A stretch of DNA of 28,351 nt from contig JAHJSI010000052.1 in the NCBI GenBank assembly GCA_018830465.1, positions 1 to 28,351 of the forward strand, in the 5' to 3' direction. This DNA is from Patescibacteria group bacterium. GTDB lineage: Bacteria; Patescibacteriota; Patescibacteriia; UBA2169. A program made the position numbers and the translations under genes. Below the pieces are notes generated by a model. It saw only the letters and a program-made list of their open reading frames with translations. It made no database searches and had not been told where the DNA came from. Below are positions 15,959 to 23,668 of the stretch, one piece after another (positions within the stretch are counted from its first letter, which is position 1; every line of letters begins with the position of its first letter).

Positions 15959-15987
15959 TTGACTTTTGTGTTTAGGTGTGCTACAAT
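15959..15987 (+). promoter_or_regulatory. Strong promoter of the structured RNA
   Basis: TTGACT (15959-15964), 17 bases, TACAAT (15982-15987) with TGC in front. Unlike the gene promoters, no coding sequence follows; transcription would begin near 15994. Confidence 0.8.
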
Positions 15988-15993
15988 GTATAT

Positions 15994-16312
15994 GTTCTCT
16001 ACTTTCTAGTACTTTTACATTGAAGACCGGCCTTCAATAAAAAACAAAAATAAAAACAAACGGTGTCTGGAAGGGAAACAAAAACAAAAAAAAGATCGGT
16101 GAACACATATTCAGATGTGTTTTCACCACAAGAAGGCAGAGAATAGGCATTAAAGTCGGACCAATGCCACAAATAAGGGTTGCTTGATATCACATTGTTG
16201 GAACTTCGCTTTAAACGAGCGTAGGCCAACTGCGTTAAGCAGTCATAGGGGGCGTATCGTAGCCATTATAATTTTTTTATATCGTGGCGCTTGATGCGCC
16301 CTTCTTTTTTTT
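15994..16312 (+). ncRNA. Candidate structured non-coding RNA of about 320 nt
   Basis: No credible reading frame lies between 15958 and 16341, but the stretch has its own promoter, a terminator, and a string of near-perfect hairpins: 16020-16025 with 16032-16037 (6 bp); 16098-16108 with 16115-16127 (11 bp, 2-base bulge); 16146-16151 with 16163-16168 (6 bp); 16197-16201 with 16226-16230, enclosing 16207-16210 with 16218-16221; 16229-16233 with 16239-16243; and 16250-16258 with 16293-16301 (9 bp, one G-T pair). A-rich single-strand linkers (about 16038-16060 and 16076-16095) join them. I looked for hallmarks of RNase P RNA, tmRNA, SRP RNA and 6S RNA and did not find them. It could be independent or a long regulatory leader cut off before lspA. 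Confidence 0.6.
16286..16312 (+). terminator. Terminator of the structured RNA
   Basis: GGCGC/GCGCC stem (16286-16290 with 16296-16300), loop TTGAT, then CTTC and eight T (16305-16312). The 3' arm can instead pair with 16250-16258 in a longer 9-bp stem, which also ends at the T tract. Confidence 0.8.
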
Positions 16313-16324
16313 ACAGAAATGTTG

Positions 16325-16333
16325 TGCTACAAT
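16325..16333 (+). promoter_or_regulatory. Extended -10 promoter of lspA
   Basis: TGC followed by TACAAT (16328-16333), lying just after the RNA terminator. The ATG at 16342 follows after 8 bases, so the leader would be 0-2 bases. Confidence 0.65.
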
Positions 16334-16341
16334 TTATTTAT

Positions 16342-16731
16342 ATGAAAAAATCTTACTATTTTTTTATTGCTTTAACAGGTTTAGTAGTTGATCAGTTGAT
16401 AAAAAATTTTGTTATCAGCGTGCCGCAGTTTAATGAGCAGGTTTTTATTAATAAGAATTTCGCGTGGAATTTGCCAGTTGAGAATCACGCAATCGTGGTT
16501 ATAATGATTTTTGTGATTATTGGCTTGATTTTTTTAATGACCCAGAAGAGTCTGCCGATAATATGGATTATTGTCGCTGGGGCTTTATCTAATTTAATTG
16601 ACCGCGTACTATTTGGAGGCGTTATTGATTATATACATACTCCTTTGGGAGGGATTATAAATTTAGCTGATATAATGATATCATTAGGCGTTGTATTGAT
16701 TATTCTAGACAGCAGAAAAATAAAAATATAA
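16342..16731 (+). CDS. lspA: Lipoprotein signal peptidase
   Basis: Aspartic membrane peptidase that removes signal peptides of prolipoproteins. Seen: 129 residues and four transmembrane helices; VVDQLIKNF (15-23), the NKNFAW box (37-42), catalytic Asp87 in AGALSNLIDR (79-88) and Asp110 in INLADIMISLG (106-116). It is shorter than the usual 150-170 residues because loops and termini are trimmed. The longer frame beginning at 16291 is rejected, since it would start inside the RNA terminator and the -10 box places the RNA start at about 16340. comM follows 3 bases after the stop. Lgt, its usual partner, is not in the window. Confidence 0.93.
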   Translation: MKKSYYFFIALTGLVVDQLIKNFVISVPQFNEQVFINKNFAWNLPVENHAIVVIMIFVIIGLIFLMTQKSLPIIWIIVAGALSNLIDRVLFGGVIDYIHTPLGGIINLADIMISLGVVLIILDSRKIKI

Positions 16732-16734
16732 TTT

Positions 16735-18249
16735 ATGCTTACCACGGTTACTTCTTGCGCTGTAATAGGATTAGATGGCGAGCCGATTACTATTGAAGTG
16801 GATGTATCGCGAGGATACCCAGGATTTATTGTAGTTGGATTGCCAGATAAAACAGTTGATGAATCAAAACATAGAATTCCGACATCAATCCGCAATAGCG
16901 GATTTTACTATCCATTTTCAAAAAAGGTTGTAGTAAATTTAGCTCCAGCTGATCTTAGAAAAGAAGGCGCTTCATATGACCTTCCAGTTGCAGTGGGAGT
17001 TTTGGCTTCAACTGAACAGATATTTTCTGATCTATCTCATTCAATATTTATAGGAGAGCTTGCATTGGATGGAAAATTGAGACCAACGCGCGGTATTCTT
17101 CCAATTACTCTTTGGGCGCGAGATAATGGATATTCTAATATTTATATTCCAGAGTCAAATATAAAAGAAGCATCAGTTGTTGATGGCATTAATATTATTC
17201 CTATTAAAACTTTAACTGAACTTGTGGCGCATTTTAATGGACAGAAAATTATTCCTCCATGCGCAAAAAATTTTGGTACAGATTTATTAGAACGTTTTTC
17301 AGAAGTTGATATGTGTGAAGTAAGCGGACAAGAGCACGCGAAGCGCGCTTTAGAAATAGCTGCTGCAGGAAATCATAATATTGCAATGAGCGGTCCGCCT
17401 GGAAGCGGAAAGACAATGCTTTCAAATGCAATTTGTTCTATTTTGCCTGAGATGACTTTTGAAGAACAATTAGAAGTGACAAAAATTTATAGTATTGCCG
17501 GAGTTTTACCTCAAGACTTATCGCTTATATCAGAGCGTCCGTTTAGATCTCCTCACCATACTGCAAGTGGCGTGGCAATCGTCGGAGGAGGAGCATACCC
17601 TCGTCCTGGAGAAATAAGCTTGGCTCATAGGGGTGTTTTGTTTTTAGATGAATTTCCTGAATTTTCTCGAAGTGTTTTAGAAAACCTTCGTCAACCGCTT
17701 GAGGACGGAAAAATTACAGTATCACGCGCTCAAGGAAGCTTTACTTTTCCAGCTAGATTTATTCTTGTTGCGTCTTTTAATCCTTGTCCTTGCGGTTTTT
17801 TGGGGGATAGCGAGAGAGAATGCGTTTGCACGCAATCGCAGATTATAAAATATAGGAATAAAATTTCAGGTCCTATTTTGGACAGGATTGATTTGCATGT
17901 TGATGTTCCGCGTGTTTCATTTGAAAAACTGGAATCAACTGGAGCAGAGAAGTCTGAATCAATAAGAGAAAGAATAAATAGCGCGCGAAAAAAACAGCAG
18001 CAGCGTTTATTAAAGCATGGAATATTTAATAATAGCGAAATGTCAGCTAAATTAGTTCGCGAGATATGCGAACTAGATGATCAGTCCCGCGCTTTGATTA
18101 GGCAGGCAGTTGATACATTGCATTTGTCCGCGCGTTCGTTCCATAGAGTGTTAAAAGTCGCGCGCACTATCGCGGATTTATCTGAAAGCGAAAATATTAC
18201 CCAAGCGCACATCGCAGAGGCTTTGCAATATCGTCCAAAAGAGAAATAG
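16735..18249 (+). CDS. comM: YifB/ComM-type AAA+ ATPase (Mg-chelatase-like)
   Basis: Hexameric helicase-like AAA+ protein; ComM promotes branch migration during natural transformation. Seen: N-terminal Lon-S16-like domain (about 1-165), AAA+ core with Walker A GPPGSGKT (220-227) and Walker B FLDEF (Asp305-Glu306), sensor region with RFILVASFNPCPCG, a cysteine group CPCGFLGDSERECVC, and a C-terminal helical lid ending near residue 500. 504 residues, full family length. It begins 3 bases after lspA and is co-transcribed. A DNA-uptake role fits a scavenging lifestyle but no other competence gene is present in this window. Confidence 0.93.
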   Translation: MLTTVTSCAVIGLDGEPITIEVDVSRGYPGFIVVGLPDKTVDESKHRIPTSIRNSGFYYPFSKKVVVNLAPADLRKEGASYDLPVAVGVLASTEQIFSDLSHSIFIGELALDGKLRPTRGILPITLWARDNGYSNIYIPESNIKEASVVDGINIIPIKTLTELVAHFNGQKIIPPCAKNFGTDLLERFSEVDMCEVSGQEHAKRALEIAAAGNHNIAMSGPPGSGKTMLSNAICSILPEMTFEEQLEVTKIYSIAGVLPQDLSLISERPFRSPHHTASGVAIVGGGAYPRPGEISLAHRGVLFLDEFPEFSRSVLENLRQPLEDGKITVSRAQGSFTFPARFILVASFNPCPCGFLGDSERECVCTQSQIIKYRNKISGPILDRIDLHVDVPRVSFEKLESTGAEKSESIRERINSARKKQQQRLLKHGIFNNSEMSAKLVREICELDDQSRALIRQAVDTLHLSARSFHRVLKVARTIADLSESENITQAHIAEALQYRPKEK

Positions 18250-18274
18250 GTTATTTGCGTGAGATTTGCGTGTT

Positions 18275-18304
18275 TTGGATTGTGATTCAAAAAAATGGTA
18301 TTAT
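18275..18304 (+). promoter_or_regulatory. Promoter of the LCAT-like surface protein gene
   Basis: TTGGAT (18275-18280), 18 bases, TGG-TATTAT (-10 at 18299-18304). The ATG at 18313 lies 8 bases past the -10, which predicts a nearly leaderless mRNA. Confidence 0.6.
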
Positions 18305-18312
18305 AGTTTTAT

Positions 18313-21300
18313 ATGGGGGGACAAAAAATAATCATAATAATCGGATTTTTTGCTGTGATTTTGTGCGGCGCAAATGTTGCGCAAGCAGATGACATTACAG
18401 TGCTTGAATTTGAGGGAAATATTTTTCCAGCTGATTATGTATTAACACAAGACAGAAGCCCGTATCTTCTTGATGGAACATTTTATATTTCTTCTGGCGG
18501 TGGTCTTACTATTGATTCCGGTGTTGTTTTAAAAATGGACTCAGGATCTCGGATTGTGATTGATGGAGTTTTGTATATTAGAGGAACAAGTGAGAATTCT
18601 GTTATAATTACTTCTGATAAGGATGATGAATATGGCGGTGATACTAATGGAGATGGAAGTGCTTCATCTCCTGCTCCTGGGAATTGGTCTGGGCTTCAAG
18701 TAAATACTGGTGGAGTGGTTTATATTGATAACGCTATTATTAGATATGGCGGAGATAAAGGGGCTTCTGGCGCTATGATTGAATTATACACAGGATCAGG
18801 TGTGCAAATTTTTGATTCTGTGATTGAGTATTCTATGAATGGAATAAAAATGATAGGATCTTTGGTAAGCCAGTCTTCATTATATATTATTAAGTCTATT
18901 ATTAGAAATAATACTATTTGCGGCATTGAGATTTCAGGCAAATCCTCTATTATATTTGGAGATAACACTCTTAATGATAATGCCTGCGGAATGCGCGTAT
19001 ATAACACTTCTGATGCTGATTATTTTTTAATTGGTGAAAATTCTTTTTTTGATAATGATGAGTTTGCGTTTGAATTTCTTGGGAATGATACTTTGAGTAT
19101 TATTTATAATTGGTGGGGCTCTGCTTCAGGTCCGACGCACCCTGATAATCCCGCGGGTGATGGTGATTTTTTGATTGGAAATGTTGTTTTTTCTCCTTGG
19201 ATTATGAGTGGCACTGTAAACAGCATAAATAGCGCGCCTGTTTTGTCTTTTGCGAGTGATACAGGATATGAGAGTGATGGTGTTGAGCCGAATATTAGTT
19301 TTGTGAATCAAGATATACCTGTTTTCAAAGTCGCGTTTTCTGATGTAGATTTTGATGTTGCGCAATATGTTCGTTTGGTTGTTGGGGACGATTCATATGC
19401 TATGGCAACTAGCGTGAGTTCTACTTTTTCTTTTTCTCCAAGTGATGATGTGTTTGGCAAGGGCGAGTATACTTATCATTTTGAAGCGTCTGACGGCGAG
19501 ATCGCTGTTCGCCTGCCAGAGAGCGGGGAATTGTCTTTTGATGTGCGGTTTGTGCCTGTGATTTTAGTTCCTGGGATTATGGGGACGGAGTTATGGAAGG
19601 GGGATGATTTGATATGGCCTGATATTGTACAGATGATATCAAATCCAGGAGATGGTTTTATGGAAGTTTTAGCAATGGACACAGATGGTGTTGCCATCGA
19701 TAGCCAGATAATAATGGGTGATATTGTTAGAAAGCCTGTTATAGGAAAAGATATTTTTGAAGGACTTATATCAGAATTCACAAATATTGGTTATCAAGAA
19801 AATACTAACTTATTTGTTTTTCCTTATGATTGGCGTATTGGTCTAGACACCAGCGCTCAAAGTTTGAAGCAAAAGATAGATAACATATTAAGCCAGACAG
19901 GGAGTGAAAAGGTGGGCATTGTAGCGCATAGTATGGGCGGTCTTATCAGTAAGCAATATATACTTGATAATGGCTCTGATTCAGTAGATAAAATGATTTT
20001 TATAGGAACTCCTCATTTAGGCGCCCCAAAATCAACAAAGACTTTGTTGATTGGTGATAATTTAGGAGTTGAGCTTTTCTTTTCTTTTTTGAGCTCTAGT
20101 CTTGTAAAAGAAATAAGCCAGAATATGCTTTCCATATATCAACTTTTGCCAAGTCAGGAATACTATACCCAGATTGGCGGGCATTATAAGGATTCTACCC
20201 AAGATGCCTTGTTTGGTTATAATCAAACAAAAAGCATGCTTATTGAACAAGGTTTAAATCCGACACTCTTGCAATATGCAGAGGATTTTCATACTTCTGC
20301 GCTTGATAATTTTGATGTTGCAGGCATTAACACATACAACATTAATGGATGCGATAAGCCAACAATGAGCAAGATTATTAGGCGGAATAAATTTTTGTCG
20401 AATATTTTTCTTTTGGATGAGTATATTGTAGAAATGGAGGCAGGCGATGGAACAGTTCCACTAGAAAGTTCAGACGCGCTTACTCTTGCAAGCGGAAGAT
20501 CATTTTATTTTAAGGGTGTTGATCACTCAGTCATGCCAAGCGCAAGCGGTATTAAGGATATGGTTACACAGTTAATTAGCGGAACCTTTATAGCAGATAA
20601 CCTGCCAAGCAATGTAACACAAGATAAAACCCAATGTACCATTCGAGGCAAGCTACTTTCAATACACAGTCCTGTTAATTTGCATATTTATGATTCAGAA
20701 GGCAATCATGTGGGCAGGGGAGAGAACGGAGATATTGAATATAATATATCTGGCGTTGCTTATGAGGAAATTGGGGAAAATAAATTTGTGTTTTTGCCGG
20801 AATCAGGCGAAGAAGAATACCGTATTGAATTGGACGGAACAGATGAAGGAACTTTCAGCTTAAGAGTATCAAAAGTTGAGAATAATGAAGTCATAGAAAC
20901 TGCGTATTACAGCGATATTCCTGTAAATTCATCTAGTGAGGCAGTAATTACTTTATCTGAAAATGTGTCATCAACTGTTTTGCAAGTTGATGAATCTGGG
21001 TCTGGCAGTTTTCAGACGGTTTCTGTCTCGTCTGTTTTAAGTAGTCAAGAATCTGAGGACATGACAAAGCCAATAACCACAATCAGCACAACAGGAGGCA
21101 CATCATCTGCTGTGTTTACATTGTCCGCGATTGATGATAATTCAGGGATTTTAAAGACAGAATATAGCTTGGATAATGGCGATACATGGAATAATTACGC
21201 GAATTCAGTTATAATTAGTTCAATAGGCGAAACAACTGTTCTTTACAGGTCAAAAGACAGGGCAGGGAATCTTGAGGATTACAAGTCAGAAACAATCAGA

Positions 21301-21972
21301 GTTGCTTCTGCGCCTGTTATTTTAACTCCATTTATTAATGCACCAAGCAATAATGAAAAGGCCGACATGCCTCGCCGCAGCCCCAGCGAAGGCGGGGAGG
21401 TTTTAGGCATTAAAATTGAGCGTTCAAAAAATGAGCAATATTCTAATGATGATATTTTAGGTGCATTGAAAAACGCGGACATTGATATGCTTATGGATTA
21501 TCTTGGTCAGGAGCGAGATTTAATTCTTGAGCAAAGTGTGGCGCAAAAATATGGCAATAGTTTGTCATTCAAGCAAGGAGAGATTAATTTTATTAGTTAT
21601 GGAACAAAGAGTACGCGAATTCTTGGAACAGGCGAGAGAGCTGGGGTGCTCCATTCTTTCAAATACGCGTTTGATAGATTGCCAGATACACAGGATGATT
21701 GGGATGATGTTATAAAAATTTCTACTAACCAAATTCCAAATCAGAAAAATCCAATAGCAGAGCAAGAGGCCAGAATTGAATTTGAAAAAATATATTCACG
21801 CGAGCCAAAGGAAGAAGATAATTTTTCCATAATGCGCATTGCATACGGTTTGCGGCCTGAAAAGAGGGATTTAGAAAAAGAAATTCAAGGCATTACAGAG
21901 TTCGTGAAAATTTATGGTCGTGTTCCAAGTAGTACTTTGGATTGGAATATTTTAAGATCAATTGCATATTAA
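18313..21972 (+). CDS. Giant secreted beta-helix protein with LCAT-like lipase/acyltransferase domain
   Basis: Seen, in order: signal peptide (about 1-25); a right-handed beta-helix region with NWWGSASGPTHPDNP near its end (about 40-300); a cadherin/Ig-like module (about 310-412); an alpha/beta hydrolase with ILVPGIMGTELW (417-428), PYDWR (504-508), nucleophile Ser540 in AHSMGG, Asp712 in GDGTVP and His738 in VDHS, so the triad is complete; beta-sandwich domains (about 770-1010), the last like an OmpL47/Ig module ending YRSKDRAGNLEDY; and three short C-terminal repeats (about 1110-1219). PYDWR with the GIMGT block points to the LCAT family, which cleaves or transfers phospholipid acyl chains. 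1219 residues, predicted extracellular. Substrate and cell-wall attachment are inferred. A small membrane protein gene follows after 21 bases. Confidence 0.85.
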   Translation: MGGQKIIIIIGFFAVILCGANVAQADDITVLEFEGNIFPADYVLTQDRSPYLLDGTFYISSGGGLTIDSGVVLKMDSGSRIVIDGVLYIRGTSENSVIITSDKDDEYGGDTNGDGSASSPAPGNWSGLQVNTGGVVYIDNAIIRYGGDKGASGAMIELYTGSGVQIFDSVIEYSMNGIKMIGSLVSQSSLYIIKSIIRNNTICGIEISGKSSIIFGDNTLNDNACGMRVYNTSDADYFLIGENSFFDNDEFAFEFLGNDTLSIIYNWWGSASGPTHPDNPAGDGDFLIGNVVFSPWIMSGTVNSINSAPVLSFASDTGYESDGVEPNISFVNQDIPVFKVAFSDVDFDVAQYVRLVVGDDSYAMATSVSSTFSFSPSDDVFGKGEYTYHFEASDGEIAVRLPESGELSFDVRFVPVILVPGIMGTELWKGDDLIWPDIVQMISNPGDGFMEVLAMDTDGVAIDSQIIMGDIVRKPVIGKDIFEGLISEFTNIGYQENTNLFVFPYDWRIGLDTSAQSLKQKIDNILSQTGSEKVGIVAHSMGGLISKQYILDNGSDSVDKMIFIGTPHLGAPKSTKTLLIGDNLGVELFFSFLSSSLVKEISQNMLSIYQLLPSQEYYTQIGGHYKDSTQDALFGYNQTKSMLIEQGLNPTLLQYAEDFHTSALDNFDVAGINTYNINGCDKPTMSKIIRRNKFLSNIFLLDEYIVEMEAGDGTVPLESSDALTLASGRSFYFKGVDHSVMPSASGIKDMVTQLISGTFIADNLPSNVTQDKTQCTIRGKLLSIHSPVNLHIYDSEGNHVGRGENGDIEYNISGVAYEEIGENKFVFLPESGEEEYRIELDGTDEGTFSLRVSKVENNEVIETAYYSDIPVNSSSEAVITLSENVSSTVLQVDESGSGSFQTVSVSSVLSSQESEDMTKPITTISTTGGTSSAVFTLSAIDDNSGILKTEYSLDNGDTWNNYANSVIISSIGETTVLYRSKDRAGNLEDYKSETIRVASAPVILTPFINAPSNNEKADMPRRSPSEGGEVLGIKIERSKNEQYSNDDILGALKNADIDMLMDYLGQERDLILEQSVAQKYGNSLSFKQGEINFISYGTKSTRILGTGERAGVLHSFKYAFDRLPDTQDDWDDVIKISTNQIPNQKNPIAEQEARIEFEKIYSREPKEEDNFSIMRIAYGLRPEKRDLEKEIQGITEFVKIYGRVPSSTLDWNILRSIAY

Positions 21973-21993
21973 ATAAAAATTAAAAGAAAAAGT

Positions 21994-22284
21994 ATGAATA
22001 AAATTATATATAAGAACATTATTTTATTTTTGTTGTTAGTGGTTTTGCCTTGGTATATTTCTGTTAATGAATATCGTTGGAATATTTTAGATTTTGATAG
22101 TAATTATTTACTTATACCTGTGATTGTTGGTTCAGTGTTTTTAGTTTTACTCAATGTTTGGTTATCAAGAAGAACAGAAGGAAACGCAAAAACAGCATCT
22201 CTGATTTTCATCATCCCACCTGCGCTTGTCCTATTATTCTTTATCGCCGGATATTTCGCGTTTACGGGTTTTACAGGTTTTTAG
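21994..22284 (+). CDS. Small three-helix membrane protein, unknown
   Basis: 96 residues with three predicted transmembrane helices (about 8-22, 38-57, 69-92), a short basic stretch SRRTEGNAK between the second and third, and no known signature. It lies 21 bases downstream of the giant secreted protein and before a large hairpin terminator, so the two are probably one transcript. It might aid secretion or anchoring of its neighbour, but nothing in the sequence proves it. The start at 21994 has only a weak purine-rich ribosome site. Confidence 0.65.
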   Translation: MNKIIYKNIILFLLLVVLPWYISVNEYRWNILDFDSNYLLIPVIVGSVFLVLLNVWLSRRTEGNAKTASLIFIIPPALVLLFFIAGYFAFTGFTGF

Positions 22285-22301
22285 TTTTAACTATTGAAAG
22301 C

Positions 22302-22362
22302 AAAAAATCAACGGCTTATAATCGGCTCACATGTTTGAGCCGATTATTTTGGTTGATTTTTT
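22302..22362 (+). terminator. Large two-stage hairpin terminator
   Basis: An 11-bp outer stem AAAAAATCAAC/GTTGATTTTTT (22302-22312 with 22352-22362) encloses a 12-bp inner stem (22318-22329 with 22336-22347) with loop CATGTT. It ends in six T. The TTGATT inside its last arm is also the candidate -35 of the downstream methyltransferase. Confidence 0.8.
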
Positions 22363-22381
22363 ATAGTAAAAGAGGTATTTT
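22353..22381 (+). promoter_or_regulatory. Candidate promoter of the restriction-modification module
   Basis: TTGATT (22353-22358), 17 bases, TATTTT (22376-22381). Seven bases past the -10 is the ATG at 22388. An AGAGG at 22371-22375 is too far from the ATG to be a normal ribosome site. Confidence 0.55.
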
Positions 22382-22387
22382 ATAGAT

Positions 22388-23668
22388 ATGGACAAACAGA
22401 AAAAAACAATAAAACAATTTGAAAAGATAAAGATTGATAAGTCATGGTCATTCATTGAAAAGACAAGAAAAGAAACCTCATACCTTTCACATGGATACCA
22501 TAGATACCCTGCTAAATTCATTCCACAGATAGTTGAGCGATTGGTAAAGAAATATACAAGAGAAGGTGATTTGGTGGTTGATCCTTTTGGCGGATGCGGT
22601 ACTACATTAGTTGAGTCAAAAGTATTAGGAAGAGAGTCTGTTGGAGTGGATATAAATCCTGTTGCTGTCTTGATAACTAAAGCAAAAATTACACCAATAA
22701 ACCTTTTGGATTTAGAGGAAGCTTTTGTTGATTTAAAATATAAATTAGATTCATATAATTCAGAAACAAAGATTAATGTTCCCAAGCATGATAGAATTGA
22801 TTATTGGTTTAAGACAGAAAACAAAAGAAAACTTGCTTTTATTTCTCAAAAAATTTCAAAGATAAAAGATCAGGATATCAGAGATTTTTTTTATTGTGGA
22901 TTATCTAATATTCTAAAAAATTGTTCTATCTGGCTTCAAAAAAGCAACAAACCAACCAGAGATTTTGATAAGAAGCCGTCAGATCCATTTAAAATATTTA
23001 TTCGCCATGTTAATTCAATGCTAAGAGGCAATATAGAATTTTACGAATTATTGAAGCATAGAGGATTTTTAAAAACGAAATGCAAGGTGCAATGTACTGA
23101 CGCGCGCAAGATTCCCGCAAAAAATAATTCTGTGAGTTTGGTTGTTACTTCGCCGCCTTATGTTACTTCTTATGAATATGCTGATTTGCATCAGTTAACT
23201 GCGCTTTGGTTTAAATATATAAAGGACTTAAGCGATTTTCGTAAAAGATTCATAGGCACTTCACATCATAATAAGAAAGAATTAAAGTTGAATAGCATAA
23301 TAGCTGAAGACATAAAAAATAGTTTATTGGAAAAAGATAAAAAAACAGCAGAAGAGGTCGCGACTTATTTCAGCGAGATGAATGAGGTTTTTATTGAGAT
23401 GAAGAGAATGCTTAAAAAAGGAGGCAGGACTTGTATTGTGATTGGGAACACAAGTTTAAAGGGCGTTGAAATTTTGAACGCAGAGGTATTTGCTGAACAG
23501 TTGCAAAATTTAGGTTTTAAGATTGATAATATTATTAAGCGAGAGATTCCTTCAAAAAATTTGCCTTCTATTCGAAATGAAAAAACAGGCAGATTTGCAA
23601 AGGTAGGCGATAAGAATAAAAAATACGCTTATCCAACTGAATATATATTAGTAATGAAAAAAATATGA
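22388..23668 (+). CDS. DNA methyltransferase (N4-cytosine/N6-adenine type)
   Basis: Site-specific amino-methyltransferase, the first gene of a restriction-modification set. Seen: HRYPAKFIPQIV (about 38-49), AdoMet motif I DPFGGCGTT (65-73), acidic ribose contact GVDINPVAV (about 85-93), a long central part of about 160 residues likely to hold target recognition, and catalytic motif IV TSPPY (254-258), then a C-terminal GRTCIVIGNTSLKG strand. Motif I precedes motif IV with a long gap. TSPPY is compatible with N4-cytosine or N6-adenine methylation, so the base cannot be named. Its TGA stop overlaps the ATG of the endonuclease gene (ATGA), so the two are translationally coupled. 426 residues. 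Confidence 0.9.
   Translation: MDKQKKTIKQFEKIKIDKSWSFIEKTRKETSYLSHGYHRYPAKFIPQIVERLVKKYTREGDLVVDPFGGCGTTLVESKVLGRESVGVDINPVAVLITKAKITPINLLDLEEAFVDLKYKLDSYNSETKINVPKHDRIDYWFKTENKRKLAFISQKISKIKDQDIRDFFYCGLSNILKNCSIWLQKSNKPTRDFDKKPSDPFKIFIRHVNSMLRGNIEFYELLKHRGFLKTKCKVQCTDARKIPAKNNSVSLVVTSPPYVTSYEYADLHQLTALWFKYIKDLSDFRKRFIGTSHHNKKELKLNSIIAEDIKNSLLEKDKKTAEEVATYFSEMNEVFIEMKRMLKKGGRTCIVIGNTSLKGVEILNAEVFAEQLQNLGFKIDNIIKREIPSKNLPSIRNEKTGRFAKVGDKNKKYAYPTEYILVMKKI

Noticed and set aside
15999..16229. 76-residue minus-strand frame within the RNA candidate
   Set aside because: No ribosome site or recognisable domain, and the hairpins and promoter indicate plus-strand RNA.
15994..16312. RNase P RNA, tmRNA, SRP RNA or 6S RNA
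   Set aside because: No GAAAGUC/ACAGA RNase P core, no tRNA-like ends or tag frame, no SRP GGAAGCAGC-type loop, and no long 5'-3' rod as in 6S RNA.
16291..16341. Upstream start of lspA adding 17 residues
   Set aside because: It would begin inside the RNA terminator, and the -10 box at 16328-16333 puts the transcript start after it.
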